A stretch of DNA of 64,000 nt from an uncultured Cytophagales bacterium. Its GTDB lineage: Bacteria > Bacteroidota > Bacteroidia > Cytophagales > Thermonemataceae. The notes beneath the pieces were generated by a model, which searched no databases, was not told the origin of the DNA, and saw only the letters and a program-made list of their open reading frames with translations. Below, piece after piece: positions 44,545-53,691 of this stretch. Position 1 is the stretch's first letter. Every line of letters starts with the position of its first letter. The position numbers were made by a program, and so were the translations under genes. The stretch spans positions 1 through 64,000 of the forward strand of contig CALEMF010000069.1 of NCBI GenBank assembly GCA_937911505.1. The letters run 5' to 3'.

Positions 44545-45019
44545 CTACCAAAAAAGTTGGTATATTTTCTTTATCTGCTCTTCTGTTAAATCCTTCATTT
44601 CATCTTCTAAACCAGTATTACAGATAAGGCCTGTTTTCTCGGCGTAAAAAGCATAAATGTTCCCACTCTCTACTGGGGTAAAAATAATAGGATTGGGGCT
44701 TGATAACTCAGTTCCACACCAAGAGAAGGCAGCTCCTTGGTTCGTAAATATCCTTAATGTCTCTCTGAGTACATTAAACCAACTACTACTTTCAGGAATT
44801 TTTTTGATAAAAATCGCTATGGAATATACTTTATATTCATCATTGTCAAATGACAGTAGTATATTCAATAGTTTCTTTCTTCCAGATTTGATCTAGCTCT
44901 TTTAAAACTATTTTTACGGGTAGTTGATGTAACCAATTTCCATAGAAATAAAGACCATCTACTTCTTCGTACCCCTCTTCAAAGCGCCAAAAAATACCTA
45001 GAGAGTCCTTGGTGATCAT
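44545..45019 (-). pseudogene. Frameshifted immunity-like gene, paralogue of the gene at 52921
   Basis: The first part (ITKDSLGIFWRFEEGYEEV to KKETIEYTT) and the second part (SFDNDEYKVYSIAI to LTEEQIKKIYQLFW) match the intact 158-residue paralogue at 52921-53397 end to end, but lie in different frames. The frames part near 44855-44865, where the paralogue reads EYNTTSFDN and this copy reads EYTTVI then stops. A one-base insertion with a codon loss explains it. The likely ancestral start is at 45019. Function unknown; its place among small acidic genes in a toxin-rich region suggests an immunity protein. Confidence 0.8.
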
Positions 45020-45071
45020 AAAGCTATACTTTTGAGTTATTTTGTTGTTGGCACTATTAACACTACAATAT

Positions 45072-45398
45072 CTAAGAATCCTTTGATTGAGGGGAGACAT
45101 ACTTCTCTCGGTACATCAAAATATTCCACTTTAGTTCTTCTTTAAACTGCTCTATATTTATTCCATCTATCTCCTTAAATCCGTGAGATATAGCATCAAA
45201 GTAAAGAGCAACTTTCTCAAAAATAGATTTATACTGCTCAAAGTTTTTTTCTTCAAACAGATACATTTTTTCTCTCTTTCTCTCATCTTCTATATACCAA
45301 TCAGGGCCTAATGCATCAAAAGCTTGGTTAGTTCTTTCACTTTCTAATGCTTTTTCCAAGGCGGGTAGATACGATTTAAAAAATTCTCTGGCATCCAT
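45072..45398 (-). CDS. Hypothetical protein, 108 aa
   Basis: Acidic, probably helical and soluble (REFFKSYLPALEKALESE, FEKVALYFDAISHGFKEI). No family recognised. It precedes the frameshifted immunity-like gene by about 50 bp on the same strand and may belong to the same immunity cassette. Real-gene evidence is limited to reading-frame length and composition. Confidence 0.5.
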   Translation of the reverse strand: MDAREFFKSYLPALEKALESERTNQAFDALGPDWYIEDERKREKMYLFEEKNFEQYKSIFEKVALYFDAISHGFKEIDGINIEQFKEELKWNILMYREKYVSPQSKDS

Positions 45399-45497
45399 TG
45401 GTAATGTAATGGGTTATTAAAGTCTATTCAAAAGTACTGAGCACTCCTTTTTCATCTAAAGATTAATCGTAATCATAGTTATGACTTAGCGCATTCG

Positions 45498-48071
45498 CTA
45501 CAGCCTTGGATCGACTTCTTCACTTTCCAACGCTAACACACCAAAAATGCTTTCGTGAATACGCCTTAAAGGTTCTTTTCTTACAAACCGTTCTAACCCT
45601 TCAATGCCCAAAGCAAACTCTCTCAGTGCTAAGGAGCGTTTTTTGGAAAGCCCTCTGTCTTTCAATCGTTCCATATTTGTGGGTGTATCATACTCCGCTC
45701 CGTAAATGATGCGCAAGTACTCACTTCCTCTGCATTTTACGGCGGGTTGTAAGAGTCCTTCTGTTCCGTAGGTGAGGAAATCATAAGGTTTTACAACCAT
45801 CCCTTCGCCACCTTTTTCGGTTAGCTCCATCCACCAGTTAATTACCTCATTGATACTGTCTTCATCTTTGGTTTCTACGATTTTGTAGGGCGTTATTTTA
45901 AATATTTGTTCGTCAGCAAGGCATATCTCCTTACTGTTTTCCATATGCCATTCGTGGTGCTTGTCAACGTGCACTTGCCCTTCTGTGGCAAGAATATGAA
46001 AGGGTGCAAGTTTATAGTCTTCAAGGCTGGTAATCTCCCAACAATAATTACGGTAGGCGGCTGTAAACTTATCAATGGCGCTACTTTTCTTACTGAACTT
46101 ATTGAGTAGTTCGTCTACTCCCTCAATATTCCTTTTAGTGGTCTGTTGGAGCACTTGTGCTACTTCAATCAAAGCGTTCTTTGCAGAAGCACCCACGGCT
46201 GCGTATTGGTCTTTTAGTAATGATTGCGCTTTGGCAGACCAAGGCATTAACTCTGCATCTAAGCAAACCCAATTTGTCTGGTGTTTTTCCCAGAATTCAG
46301 CTTTGGTGAGTGCTTCCTGCACGCGTTTCAAAAATACGCTTTCAATTTTTTGATCATTAAAGAAGTTTCTGCCTGTTCTTGTGTAGCAAACACCTATGCC
46401 CTCGTTTTCAATTCCAAAACGTTCTAAAACGGTTTGCTCATCTTTACAAATGACTAGTACAGCCCGAGAACCCATGTGTTTTTCTTCACAAACTATCTTC
46501 TCAACTTTTCTCTTTTTGTAGTAATTAATCGCCTGTAGAGGATGCTCTAAATAATTGGGTAAGTCACTTGTAGCACAAGGCGACATGGTAGGAGGCAAGT
46601 AGATGAGCCATTTGGGATTGATGGCAAAACGACTCATTACTTCTAAGGCAGCAATCGAGTTTTCTTCTCGAATGGTCAAATTGCTTCTCAATCGCGTTTG
46701 TACAATACGCTTCCCAATGACGTCATCGATATTGAGTAAGTCATCATATATTTGCTGGTGGCTCAAGTTTGCCTCTGCTGAAACTTCTAAGGGTTTTACA
46801 GGTTCACAATACACTTCTTTGGCCTTTACAGCGACTAGTTCTTCTTCTGGGTAACGTAAAGCCGTCAAGGCGCCACCAAACACGCATCCTGTATCAATAT
46901 TGATGGTCTTGTTGAGCCACTCAGCTTTTGGAACAGGCGTATGACCGTAAACGACTTTTGCTTTTCCTCTGTATTCAGATGCCCAATTGTACCGAACAGG
47001 TAGGCCGAATTCATCAATTTCTCCTGTAGTTTCTCCGTATAAACAAAAGGAGCGAACTGCCCCAGACCCTCGCCCTTGCATTTCTTCTTTGATTCCTGCG
47101 TGGGCAACGGCCAGTTTTCCATTATCCAAAATATAGTGAGAAATAAGGCTGTATAAGAATTCTTTTACTTCTTCAATAAATTGATCAGATGCTTGTGCCA
47201 ACTGCTCTATGGTTTCCGCCAAGCCGTGTTTTAACTGAACGTTTTTCCCATTCAGTTTCTTCTGTAGCTTTAAGTCGTGATTGCCAGAAACGCAGAGTGC
47301 CATGCCACTGTGAACCATACTCATCACAAGCTTTAAAACAGCCGGTGAATTGGGTCCTCTATCCACTAAATCTCCTAAAAAGATGACTTGCCGCTTTTCG
47401 GGATGTGCTACTTCGATGCCGTAATTCGTACCATTCTCTTGCACTGAGGTGATTTGATAGCCTAGCTTTTCAAGTAATTCGATGGTTTCGTCGTAGCATC
47501 CGTGAATATCGCCAATGATGTCGAATGGTCCGTGTAAATCTTTTTTGTCGTTGTAGAGCTTTTCTCGGGTGATGTGCGTAATGGCAGCTACTTCTTCTTC
47601 AGAATTGAGTACATATACTTTTCTAAATCCTTCTTTTTTGAGCCCTTTGAGGGAGCGTTTTAGTTGTTGTTTTTGCTGGCGAATGACGTATCCACCAAAG
47701 TTTCTGTCTTCCCGTTGCTCGTTTCTCTCTTCGCAGACACTTTGTGGTAAATCTAAAATGATGGCAACAGGTAGGACGTGGTACTGCCTAGCTAAATGAA
47801 TGAGCTTCTTTCTCGATTCTTTCTGAACATTTGTTGCGTCTACCACGGTCAACAGCCCATTTTTTAACCGTTTTGCGATGATGAAATTCAATAGATCAAA
47901 GGCATCTCCTGTGGCCGCCTGATTGTTTTCGTCGTTAGACACCATTCCTCTACAAGTATCAGAAGAGACCACTTCATGTTTATCGAAATACTTTTTAGCA
48001 AAGGTGCTTTTTCCGGAGCCTGAAGCACCAATGAGTAATACTAATGATAATTCTGGTACTTTAATTTCCAT
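45498..48071 (-). CDS. pnkp: Pnkp, bacterial polynucleotide kinase-phosphatase-ligase
   Basis: RNA-repair enzyme of 857 residues with three modules: N-terminal 5'-OH kinase with P-loop GASGSGKSTFAKKYF (residue about 15) and ERNEQREDRNF; a central binuclear metallo-phosphatase with DIIGDIHGCYDE, FLGDLVDRGPNS, SGNHDLKL and YGHTPVP, which removes 2',3'-cyclic and 3' phosphates; and a C-terminal adenylyltransferase/ligase with EEKHMGSRAVL as the nucleotidyl-transfer lysine motif. Length and order match Clostridium thermocellum-type Pnkp. The gene overlaps hen1 by 11 bp and is translated after it. Hen1 and Pnkp together repair RNA cut by ribotoxins and mark it with a 2'-O-methyl group. Confidence 0.96.
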   Translation of the reverse strand: MEIKVPELSLVLLIGASGSGKSTFAKKYFDKHEVVSSDTCRGMVSNDENNQAATGDAFDLLNFIIAKRLKNGLLTVVDATNVQKESRKKLIHLARQYHVLPVAIILDLPQSVCEERNEQREDRNFGGYVIRQQKQQLKRSLKGLKKEGFRKVYVLNSEEEVAAITHITREKLYNDKKDLHGPFDIIGDIHGCYDETIELLEKLGYQITSVQENGTNYGIEVAHPEKRQVIFLGDLVDRGPNSPAVLKLVMSMVHSGMALCVSGNHDLKLQKKLNGKNVQLKHGLAETIEQLAQASDQFIEEVKEFLYSLISHYILDNGKLAVAHAGIKEEMQGRGSGAVRSFCLYGETTGEIDEFGLPVRYNWASEYRGKAKVVYGHTPVPKAEWLNKTINIDTGCVFGGALTALRYPEEELVAVKAKEVYCEPVKPLEVSAEANLSHQQIYDDLLNIDDVIGKRIVQTRLRSNLTIREENSIAALEVMSRFAINPKWLIYLPPTMSPCATSDLPNYLEHPLQAINYYKKRKVEKIVCEEKHMGSRAVLVICKDEQTVLERFGIENEGIGVCYTRTGRNFFNDQKIESVFLKRVQEALTKAEFWEKHQTNWVCLDAELMPWSAKAQSLLKDQYAAVGASAKNALIEVAQVLQQTTKRNIEGVDELLNKFSKKSSAIDKFTAAYRNYCWEITSLEDYKLAPFHILATEGQVHVDKHHEWHMENSKEICLADEQIFKITPYKIVETKDEDSINEVINWWMELTEKGGEGMVVKPYDFLTYGTEGLLQPAVKCRGSEYLRIIYGAEYDTPTNMERLKDRGLSKKRSLALREFALGIEGLERFVRKEPLRRIHESIFGVLALESEEVDPRL

Positions 48072-49452
48072 ATGTAAATATTGCCATTTGTGAAGGAGCG
48101 CCTACCTTTTCGTCTACCTCTCCGATAGGAATAAACTGCACCCTGTAATTATTATTTTGTGCTACACGATTAGCCCAAGTTTGAAATGCTTCTCTCGACC
48201 ATTCGAAGCGATGATCGGTGTGTCGCATGGTTCCTGCCTCCAAGTTTTCGTACAGCACATTGTACTCTCCATTTGGGGTGGTGAGGATAATACTTTTAGG
48301 TTGGGCAAACTCAAAAACAACCCGCTCAAAAGCTTGGAGTCTGTTTTCGTCCATATGTTCAATGACTTCTACAATCGTAGCAGCCTCAAATCCTTCTAGC
48401 CTTTTGTCTTTGTAAGTCAAAGCACCTTGAAATAAATCGATCCGCTCTTTTTGCTTTGGCGCCATCTCCTCCCAATGTAATCGCTCTTTACACTTGGTTA
48501 ATGCTACATAAGAAATATCCATTCCTGTAATCTGCTGGAATTGCTTTTCTTTTAGCATCATTCGGATGAGTTTTCCCTCTCCACAACCTAAGTCAATTAC
48601 GTTTTGTGCGCCAGTAGCTTTGAGCTTCTCTAAAACCAATTTTAATCGTTGTTGATGCAAGGTTTCTTTCTTCTCATTTTGGGCTGAGGTAACTTCTTCT
48701 TCGTGCTGTTCGTCTCCTTCATTGAGTCGTTCTAATGCTTGCCGAGATAAGGTGTTGAGGTTGATTAAATACCTTTTTGTTATTTGTTCTTTTTCTGGGT
48801 GATTTTCTAACCAGCCTTTTCCTTTTTCTAAGAGTTTATTTATTTCATCATGACTGACAAAATAATGCTTATCGTTATCCAGTGCAGGCATGAGGACATA
48901 TAAGTGAGAAAGTAAATCCTTTAGTTTTAAGGTATTGGTAATTGTAACGGTGTAATATTTACTGTCTCCCCATTCCGTAAACTGCTCATCTAAGACATGT
49001 CTTTCGATGGCTAATTGATAGCCCAAAGGCTCAAAGAATTTTCTGATTAACAATGCTCCACCTCTTGGTGCTGGAAGCACCGCAATTTTCGCTTCAAAGG
49101 GCATCTCGACCTCAACCAACTCAGGCTTGTTTTTACACTTTCCATTCATGGCCGTTGAAAACGCTTTGGCAAGTGCTACACTCAAAAAAGAGGAAGCTAC
49201 ATAAGGTCTGTCATTTACGTATTGCCCTAGTGAAAAACCTTTGCCCGCAAGATTTCGGACACCTCTTACCATATCAATTGGGTCGATGTCTAAGAGTAAG
49301 GCAACGGTCGTTTTTTCCTCACTACTTTCAGGATAGAAAACATGCGCTTTTCCTACTGCTAAATCGACCGTTTGCAGCTTATCAGGATGCTTATGAAGCA
49401 AAAATCCTAGATCGGAGGCATTTTTATGAGTTGTTGTGATGGTTAGTAGCAT
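48061..49452 (-). CDS. hen1: Hen1, 3'-terminal RNA ribose 2'-O-methyltransferase
   Basis: RNA methyltransferase of 463 residues. The N-terminal domain (residues 1-about 240) is the part that in bacterial Hen1 supports Pnkp ligase activity. The C-terminal SAM-dependent domain has NVIDLGCGEGKLIRMML and the metal-binding E..EH...H pattern in ATIVEVIEHMDENRL and MRHTDHRFEWS. It methylates the 2'-OH at the cleaved 3' end before ligation, so the repaired site resists re-cutting. Its stop overlaps the pnkp start by 11 bp (48061-48071), which implies translational coupling. The 517-bp region upstream is the likely promoter. Confidence 0.95.
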   Translation of the reverse strand: MLLTITTTHKNASDLGFLLHKHPDKLQTVDLAVGKAHVFYPESSEEKTTVALLLDIDPIDMVRGVRNLAGKGFSLGQYVNDRPYVASSFLSVALAKAFSTAMNGKCKNKPELVEVEMPFEAKIAVLPAPRGGALLIRKFFEPLGYQLAIERHVLDEQFTEWGDSKYYTVTITNTLKLKDLLSHLYVLMPALDNDKHYFVSHDEINKLLEKGKGWLENHPEKEQITKRYLINLNTLSRQALERLNEGDEQHEEEVTSAQNEKKETLHQQRLKLVLEKLKATGAQNVIDLGCGEGKLIRMMLKEKQFQQITGMDISYVALTKCKERLHWEEMAPKQKERIDLFQGALTYKDKRLEGFEAATIVEVIEHMDENRLQAFERVVFEFAQPKSIILTTPNGEYNVLYENLEAGTMRHTDHRFEWSREAFQTWANRVAQNNNYRVQFIPIGEVDEKVGAPSQMAIFTYGN

Positions 49453-49969
49453 GTATTTATTTTTGTTTTTAGAGAAAGTAAATTCTAATAACTAATATTT
49501 TACCAAATTTCTATCTCTTATACTTCTATTCGTCTTTCGTTCATTTTTCCTTGATGAAAAACGAACCAAAAAATCAAGAAAATCCAAAGCTTCCGCCCAC
49601 AAGCCCAACTCACCTCCTCGCTGGATTTTCAGGCAAACGCACTCATTTGACGTTTAAAACAAGCGATAAGAGTTTTAATTAAATTCTCAAAGTGTCAGCG
49701 TAAGTTATCATCTTTAAAAAGCGCTTCACGAATTAACTTTTTCTCTGCACTTCGTTCCCTATGCCAAAACTACCTCTTCATGTACTTTCGTAGATATTTG
49801 GCTCATTCGGAAGAGGTGGTCAATTGTCCTTTTTTCTTTGTTGACATTTTTCTTAAAGTGAAATGCTTGATGTACTCCAACTGACAATTTTCAGCTTGAG
49901 ATGCTGGTGTATCATCCTTTTCTAAAGGTAGACTTTTCCTGTGAAAAGAAAAATACTTAGTTTTCAGCC
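49453..49969. other. Intergenic region between hen1 and the second Rpn gene
   Basis: About 517 bp without a credible gene. It should hold the divergent promoters for hen1-pnkp and the Rpn gene. A dyad lies near 49538-49578 (listed separately). Confidence 0.5.
49538..49578. repeat. Small dyad element with nested inverted repeats
   Basis: GTTCATTTTTC and GAAAAACGAAC form an imperfect dyad around CTTGAT; CTTGAT itself recurs inverted as ATCAAG a few bases later. The layout resembles short dispersed elements seen in Bacteroidota intergenic DNA. Role unknown. Confidence 0.4.
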
Positions 49970-50809
49970 ATGGCAAAAAATGAAGAGGGTGAAGACAGAA
50001 ATCTTCACAAGAAAAAAGCGAAACGAGAAGGAAACGTTTACGATCATATTTTTAAGGAGAACTTCGAGGCTTCTTTCATTCCGCTTGTCAAAGTACAGCT
50101 CGGTATTGAGATTGTCACTTATCAAAAGCTTCCGACTGAGTTTCCTAAAACGGTTGCTCGTAATGTAGATTTTTTAGCTCAAGTGACTACCAAACAAGGA
50201 GAAGAGCTGATTCTACAAGTGGAGTTTCAGACCAAAGATGACCCTACAATGCTCAAAAGAATGCGCACCTACCATAGTCTACTGCTTGAAAACTATGATA
50301 AACCCATCGAGCAGATGGTGGTTTACTTAGGAAAACAGCCTTCTAAGATGCGTACCACCTCCCCGCCTAATAAAGTATTTAGAGGTTTTTCCTTGTTGTC
50401 TTTACATCAACTCGATCCTGATAGCTTTCTAGCTTCAGATACCCCAGAGGTGCTTTTGTTGGCTTTATTAACCAATTATGAACAGGAACAAAGTGAAGCG
50501 GTGCTACGTTCTATCGTTGAGAAGTTGACAAGAAACTGTGAGCCTCTAGCACTGCAAAAATATTTACGCCAGTTACTTACGCTTTCGAGTGTAAGGCAGC
50601 TAGAAGAGTTAACCCTTAAAACGATAGAAAATATGCCTATTGATTATAATATTGAAGATTCTACCATCTTTAAGAGAGGAGAACAGAAGAGGATGGATCA
50701 GGTATTGTTGGCGCTAAAATGCCTCAAAGAGGGTAAAAGCCACGAGGAGACTGCCCTGATCTCAGGACTTACCATAGAAGAAGTCAAAGCCCTTGATTTA
50801 CAGGATTGA
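49970..50809 (+). CDS. Rpn-family PD-(D/E)XK nuclease-like protein (copy 2)
   Basis: Protein of 279 residues, paralogous to the copy at 43643 throughout, with VYDHIFKENF, the Asp in NVDFLAQVTT, the E-x-Q in LILQVEFQTKDD and the C-terminal GKSHEETALISGLTIEEV. Both nuclease-core acidic positions are kept. The segment just before the ATG is also similar to that of copy 1. It lies between hen1-pnkp and the Thg1 genes but on the other strand, so it is not co-transcribed with them. Role unknown; recombination-promoting nuclease activity is known for the family. Confidence 0.8.
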   Translation: MAKNEEGEDRNLHKKKAKREGNVYDHIFKENFEASFIPLVKVQLGIEIVTYQKLPTEFPKTVARNVDFLAQVTTKQGEELILQVEFQTKDDPTMLKRMRTYHSLLLENYDKPIEQMVVYLGKQPSKMRTTSPPNKVFRGFSLLSLHQLDPDSFLASDTPEVLLLALLTNYEQEQSEAVLRSIVEKLTRNCEPLALQKYLRQLLTLSSVRQLEELTLKTIENMPIDYNIEDSTIFKRGEQKRMDQVLLALKCLKEGKSHEETALISGLTIEEVKALDLQD

Positions 50810-50875
50810 TTTGTAATAGCTTGGACTTAGGCTAGTATCACTACACTTCTTTTAGCTATTGATGTAGCTTGACGG

Positions 50876-51574
50876 CTACTTTTTCCTATCTGTAACCACC
50901 ACACCGTAATGACCTTGAACATTAGCACTTATTCTTTCAAATTTACCAAGTGCAATCATTTGTTCATTTATGCGTACGCCATCAGCATAGTCTTCGAATA
51001 TTTTGACTGGTAAAGGATGATACTTCGGCGTTGATTTTATAAATCTCGTGAAGAAATAAGGGTCTAAATCACCAAATTCGAGTCCAAAGATGAGAGGCGC
51101 TTCAATGACTTGTCCTGTTTTTTTATTATTAAATTTACAATGATACCCATGGACAAAGTATTCCCAGTTTTCCATTTCGCCAGCTTGTCTTCTACCTCGT
51201 TTCAGTTTATTGAAAGTCTCCATAGGGAAGTCTTCGTTTAACTTCAAACCAAGCTTATTTGCTAGTGTGAATACAAGCGTCTCTGCCAACTGTCGGTAAT
51301 CTTTTGCACAAGCCTCAAAGAATGCTTGGTTCTCTTCAATTTCTTGGTCTGTTATAAGTTTTACGATATTGATCTCAGGTTCAACTGTATGAATGCCTAC
51401 TAAAAAATTGGGAAGCGCCTTTTTAAGATTTGCTCCAATTGCTTCTCTTTGTAACTGTGGCCCCTCTTTGAAAATAATTTTCAATATTCTTTCTCTAGGC
51501 AGAGCATTTATTACTTCTAGCGTTGGTAATTCTTCGAGGCTGTTGACTGAAATTACGGTTGTTTTCCTCTTCAA
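50876..51574 (-). CDS. Hypothetical protein, 232 aa
   Basis: Soluble protein without signal peptide. The middle part (EMENWEYFVHGYHCKFNNKKTGQVIEAPL, given here only as its key residues W, HG, C, TGQ) recalls the pattern of DUF6896-like immunity proteins, but this is weak. It lies 57 bp downstream of the Thg1-like gene on the same strand and may be co-transcribed with the kinase-Thg1 pair. Function unknown; either immunity or an accessory to RNA repair is possible. Confidence 0.6.
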   Translation of the reverse strand: MKRKTTVISVNSLEELPTLEVINALPRERILKIIFKEGPQLQREAIGANLKKALPNFLVGIHTVEPEINIVKLITDQEIEENQAFFEACAKDYRQLAETLVFTLANKLGLKLNEDFPMETFNKLKRGRRQAGEMENWEYFVHGYHCKFNNKKTGQVIEAPLIFGLEFGDLDPYFFTRFIKSTPKYHPLPVKIFEDYADGVRINEQMIALGKFERISANVQGHYGVVVTDRKK

Positions 51575-51631
51575 TGGTTTGTGTTTTTAAGTTGTAGGCA
51601 AAAAAGCCATCTACCCTCCCAACTCCTTTTA

Positions 51632-52399
51632 TTACTCCTCGCTGTCTTTTAGTAGGGCCTCGATGAACTGATTGTACTCTTCTCCCATAGGGAGTTCATA
51701 GTCTACCTTTATTTCTCTTCTTTTAACAACTACCTCTTCATTTTTAATTGGATTCCATCCCACCTTATCAAACGCTTGCCAGTAAAAACCAATTCCTCTT
51801 TTTTGCCAGTTGGGTAGATCATTAAAATTGATTCCGTTCTCGAACAATAATTCATTTTTAAAAGCGGTTGACTTCCCTTTGATTGCTCTTGTAGCTTGGA
51901 TCGCCGTTTTACCTTTTTCTCTCAATAGCCAATAACAGTGGGCATTGAGCGCATTTCGGTGGGCATCCTCATTCCTCCACCTGAAGTAATCAATTACATC
52001 TTGTTCTCTTGGTAATTGTGAAACTCTACAGTCAAAAGCGCCTATATCGCCAAGTAACACCGAAAATTTTGCGCTTGCTTCGCCCGCTAGGATGGAATTA
52101 TATTTCCTTAGTTTTCTTGAAAAGGTACTTTCGTTCAGGTCAAATAATAATGAGATTTCGTCGCTCTCAGTAAAACCGTAGACTACTTTAAAACCACAAT
52201 TCATAAGATGTTTTACAGTTTCTACCATCAAATCTCTGAATTGCTCGTCAAAGGGTCTCTTGAATGAGTGTTTTTCCTTAGTTAGCTTTGTAAAGCCTCT
52301 TCCATCGATTCTGGCGACCATATAAATGTTAGGAGGTACACAGAAATCGTGGGACGTCTCGTAGATTCTTAATTTTTTATCTAGCTCATCAAATTTCAT
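51632..52399 (-). CDS. Thg1-like 3'-5' RNA polymerase (TLP)
   Basis: Protein of 255 residues of the tRNA-His guanylyltransferase family. The metal-binding palm motifs are intact: ARIDGRGFTKLT and YGFTESDEISLLF; DCRVSQLP and YFRWRNEDAHRNALN also match the family. Bacterial Thg1-like proteins add nucleotides 5' to damaged or shortened tRNA 5' ends by templated 3'-5' synthesis, rather than only adding G-1. The start overlaps the stop of the polynucleotide-kinase-like gene by 11 bp, so the two are coupled: the kinase could prepare the 5' end and this enzyme could extend it. It neighbours hen1-pnkp, which fits a role in RNA repair. Confidence 0.93.
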   Translation of the reverse strand: MKFDELDKKLRIYETSHDFCVPPNIYMVARIDGRGFTKLTKEKHSFKRPFDEQFRDLMVETVKHLMNCGFKVVYGFTESDEISLLFDLNESTFSRKLRKYNSILAGEASAKFSVLLGDIGAFDCRVSQLPREQDVIDYFRWRNEDAHRNALNAHCYWLLREKGKTAIQATRAIKGKSTAFKNELLFENGINFNDLPNWQKRGIGFYWQAFDKVGWNPIKNEEVVVKRREIKVDYELPMGEEYNQFIEALLKDSEE

Positions 52400-52835
52400 C
52401 TTTCCAATTTTCTATTGTAAATCCATCATTAGCTGTTTGCACAAAAAGCAGTTGATCAAACCCTTCTTCTATTGTTGGTATTTCCAGTTTTCTGTAACAC
52501 CCTTTAATACCTACCTCGGGTACTTTTTCCTTACCCGTCCTCAAGTTATTGCGTTGAATGGCTTCTTCTATGGAAGAGCTGAAATAATAGCCAATCACTT
52601 CGTATTTGTTCTCTTTAGCAAGCTTAATGTACTTTGCTCTTTCTTCTGAAGTTGGATTGGTGTTGTCCACTACAAATCTCGCTTGCGTATTAAAGCAGGT
52701 TTCCAGAAATTGTCTTTCTTTATTTCTGGTATTCAGTAAATCCATACTTAACCTTACGTGGCTATTAAAGAAATTAGCCTTATAGAAAGTCGATTTACCG
52801 GTTGCTTGTATCCCTATGAATAGTATTGCTTGCAT
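52389..52835 (-). CDS. Small P-loop polynucleotide-kinase-like protein
   Basis: Protein of 148 residues of the AAA_33/zeta-toxin-like kinase group. The P-loop GIQATGKSTFYK near residue 8, LSMDLLNTRNKE, VVDNTNPTSEERAKYI and RNNLRTGKEKVP match the kinase module of T4-Pnkp type enzymes. A 5'-OH RNA kinase role is inferred. It starts the two-gene unit with the Thg1-like gene (11 bp overlap). Such a kinase would give the 5' phosphate that a later ligation or 5' extension step needs. Confidence 0.85.
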   Translation of the reverse strand: MQAILFIGIQATGKSTFYKANFFNSHVRLSMDLLNTRNKERQFLETCFNTQARFVVDNTNPTSEERAKYIKLAKENKYEVIGYYFSSSIEEAIQRNNLRTGKEKVPEVGIKGCYRKLEIPTIEEGFDQLLFVQTANDGFTIENWKDEI

Positions 52836-52920
52836 TCAGCGGATTAACAGTATTTTGATTGAAACTTATTTTATTGAAAGGTATAGCTTCCAGTGTGATG
52901 ATTAACCACAACGAGGGAAT

Positions 52921-53397
52921 TTACCAAAAAAGCTGATAAATCCTCTTTATTTGTTCTGCTGTTAAATCCTTCATCTCATCCTCTAGTCCTGCATTACAAA
53001 TGAAGCCAGTTTTTTCAGAGTAAAAAGCGTAAACTTCACCACCTTCTTCTGATGTAAAGATGATAGGATTAGGACTCGATAACTCAGTTCCACACCAAGC
53101 AAATACAGCGCCTTGGTCAGTAAACATCTGTAAAGTTTCTCTGATCACATTGAACCAGTTGTTACTTTCGGGGAATTCTTTTATATAGATGGTAATAGCG
53201 TATACTTTATATTCATCGTTATCAAACGACGTAGTATTATACTCGGCGGTTTCTTTTTCCCAAGTCTTCTCTAGCCTTTCTAAGGCTATTTTTCGAGGTA
53301 GGTGATTCAACCATTTACCATAAAAATAAAGACCATCTACCTCTTCATATCCCTCTTCGAAGCGCCAAAAAACACCTAAAGAATTTCTAGTAATCAT
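52921..53397 (-). CDS. Immunity-like protein, 158 aa (intact paralogue)
   Basis: Soluble acidic protein with MITRNSLGVFWRFEEGYEEV at the N-terminus and FAWCGTELSSPNPI, LEDEMKDLTAEQIKRIYQLF at the C-terminus. It is the intact copy of the frameshifted gene at 44545-45019. It is the last of four tightly spaced minus-strand genes (54295, 53692, 53401, 52921; gaps of 3 to 40 bp), which look like a row of immunity genes without their toxins. No family name could be fixed. Confidence 0.7.
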   Translation of the reverse strand: MITRNSLGVFWRFEEGYEEVDGLYFYGKWLNHLPRKIALERLEKTWEKETAEYNTTSFDNDEYKVYAITIYIKEFPESNNWFNVIRETLQMFTDQGAVFAWCGTELSSPNPIIFTSEEGGEVYAFYSEKTGFICNAGLEDEMKDLTAEQIKRIYQLFW

Positions 53398-53400
53398 ACT

Positions 53401-53676
53401 TTAGTAAGCTTTGGTATCATCTCTGATTAACTTGGCAAGGAACGAATAATCACCTTCTGGAAGATTCATCCTTTGACCTATTTTCTCTACAAAGTGGAAG
53501 AACTCCCTGTTTATTTCCACATCATACTCATAAAGTTGAGTAACAACCGTATCGAAAGCAAGTCCATATTCTCTGTTGAGTAGTAACTTTTCTGCGTACT
53601 TTACGTCGATTTCTCTTAGACCTAAAGTTCTAGCTGCTTGTATTAAAGTATCGACTGACTCATTTAGATTACTCAT
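53401..53676 (-). CDS. MafI-like immunity protein, 91 aa
   Basis: Small helical protein. The central pattern NREYGLAFDTVVTQLYEYDV and the following INREFFHFVEKIGQRMNL match the MafI-type immunity family, in which a short helical protein neutralises a polymorphic toxin. It lies 3 bp from the downstream immunity-like gene and 15 bp from the upstream one, so it belongs to the same transcript. No cognate toxin is seen beside it. Confidence 0.65.
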   Translation of the reverse strand: MSNLNESVDTLIQAARTLGLREIDVKYAEKLLLNREYGLAFDTVVTQLYEYDVEINREFFHFVEKIGQRMNLPEGDYSFLAKLIRDDTKAY

Positions 53677-53691
53677 ATTTATCTAATGCAT

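Noticed and set aside
49538..49578. Possible terminator downstream of a gene
   Set aside because: No gene ends nearby; it lies between two divergent starts, so it is listed as a small dyad instead.
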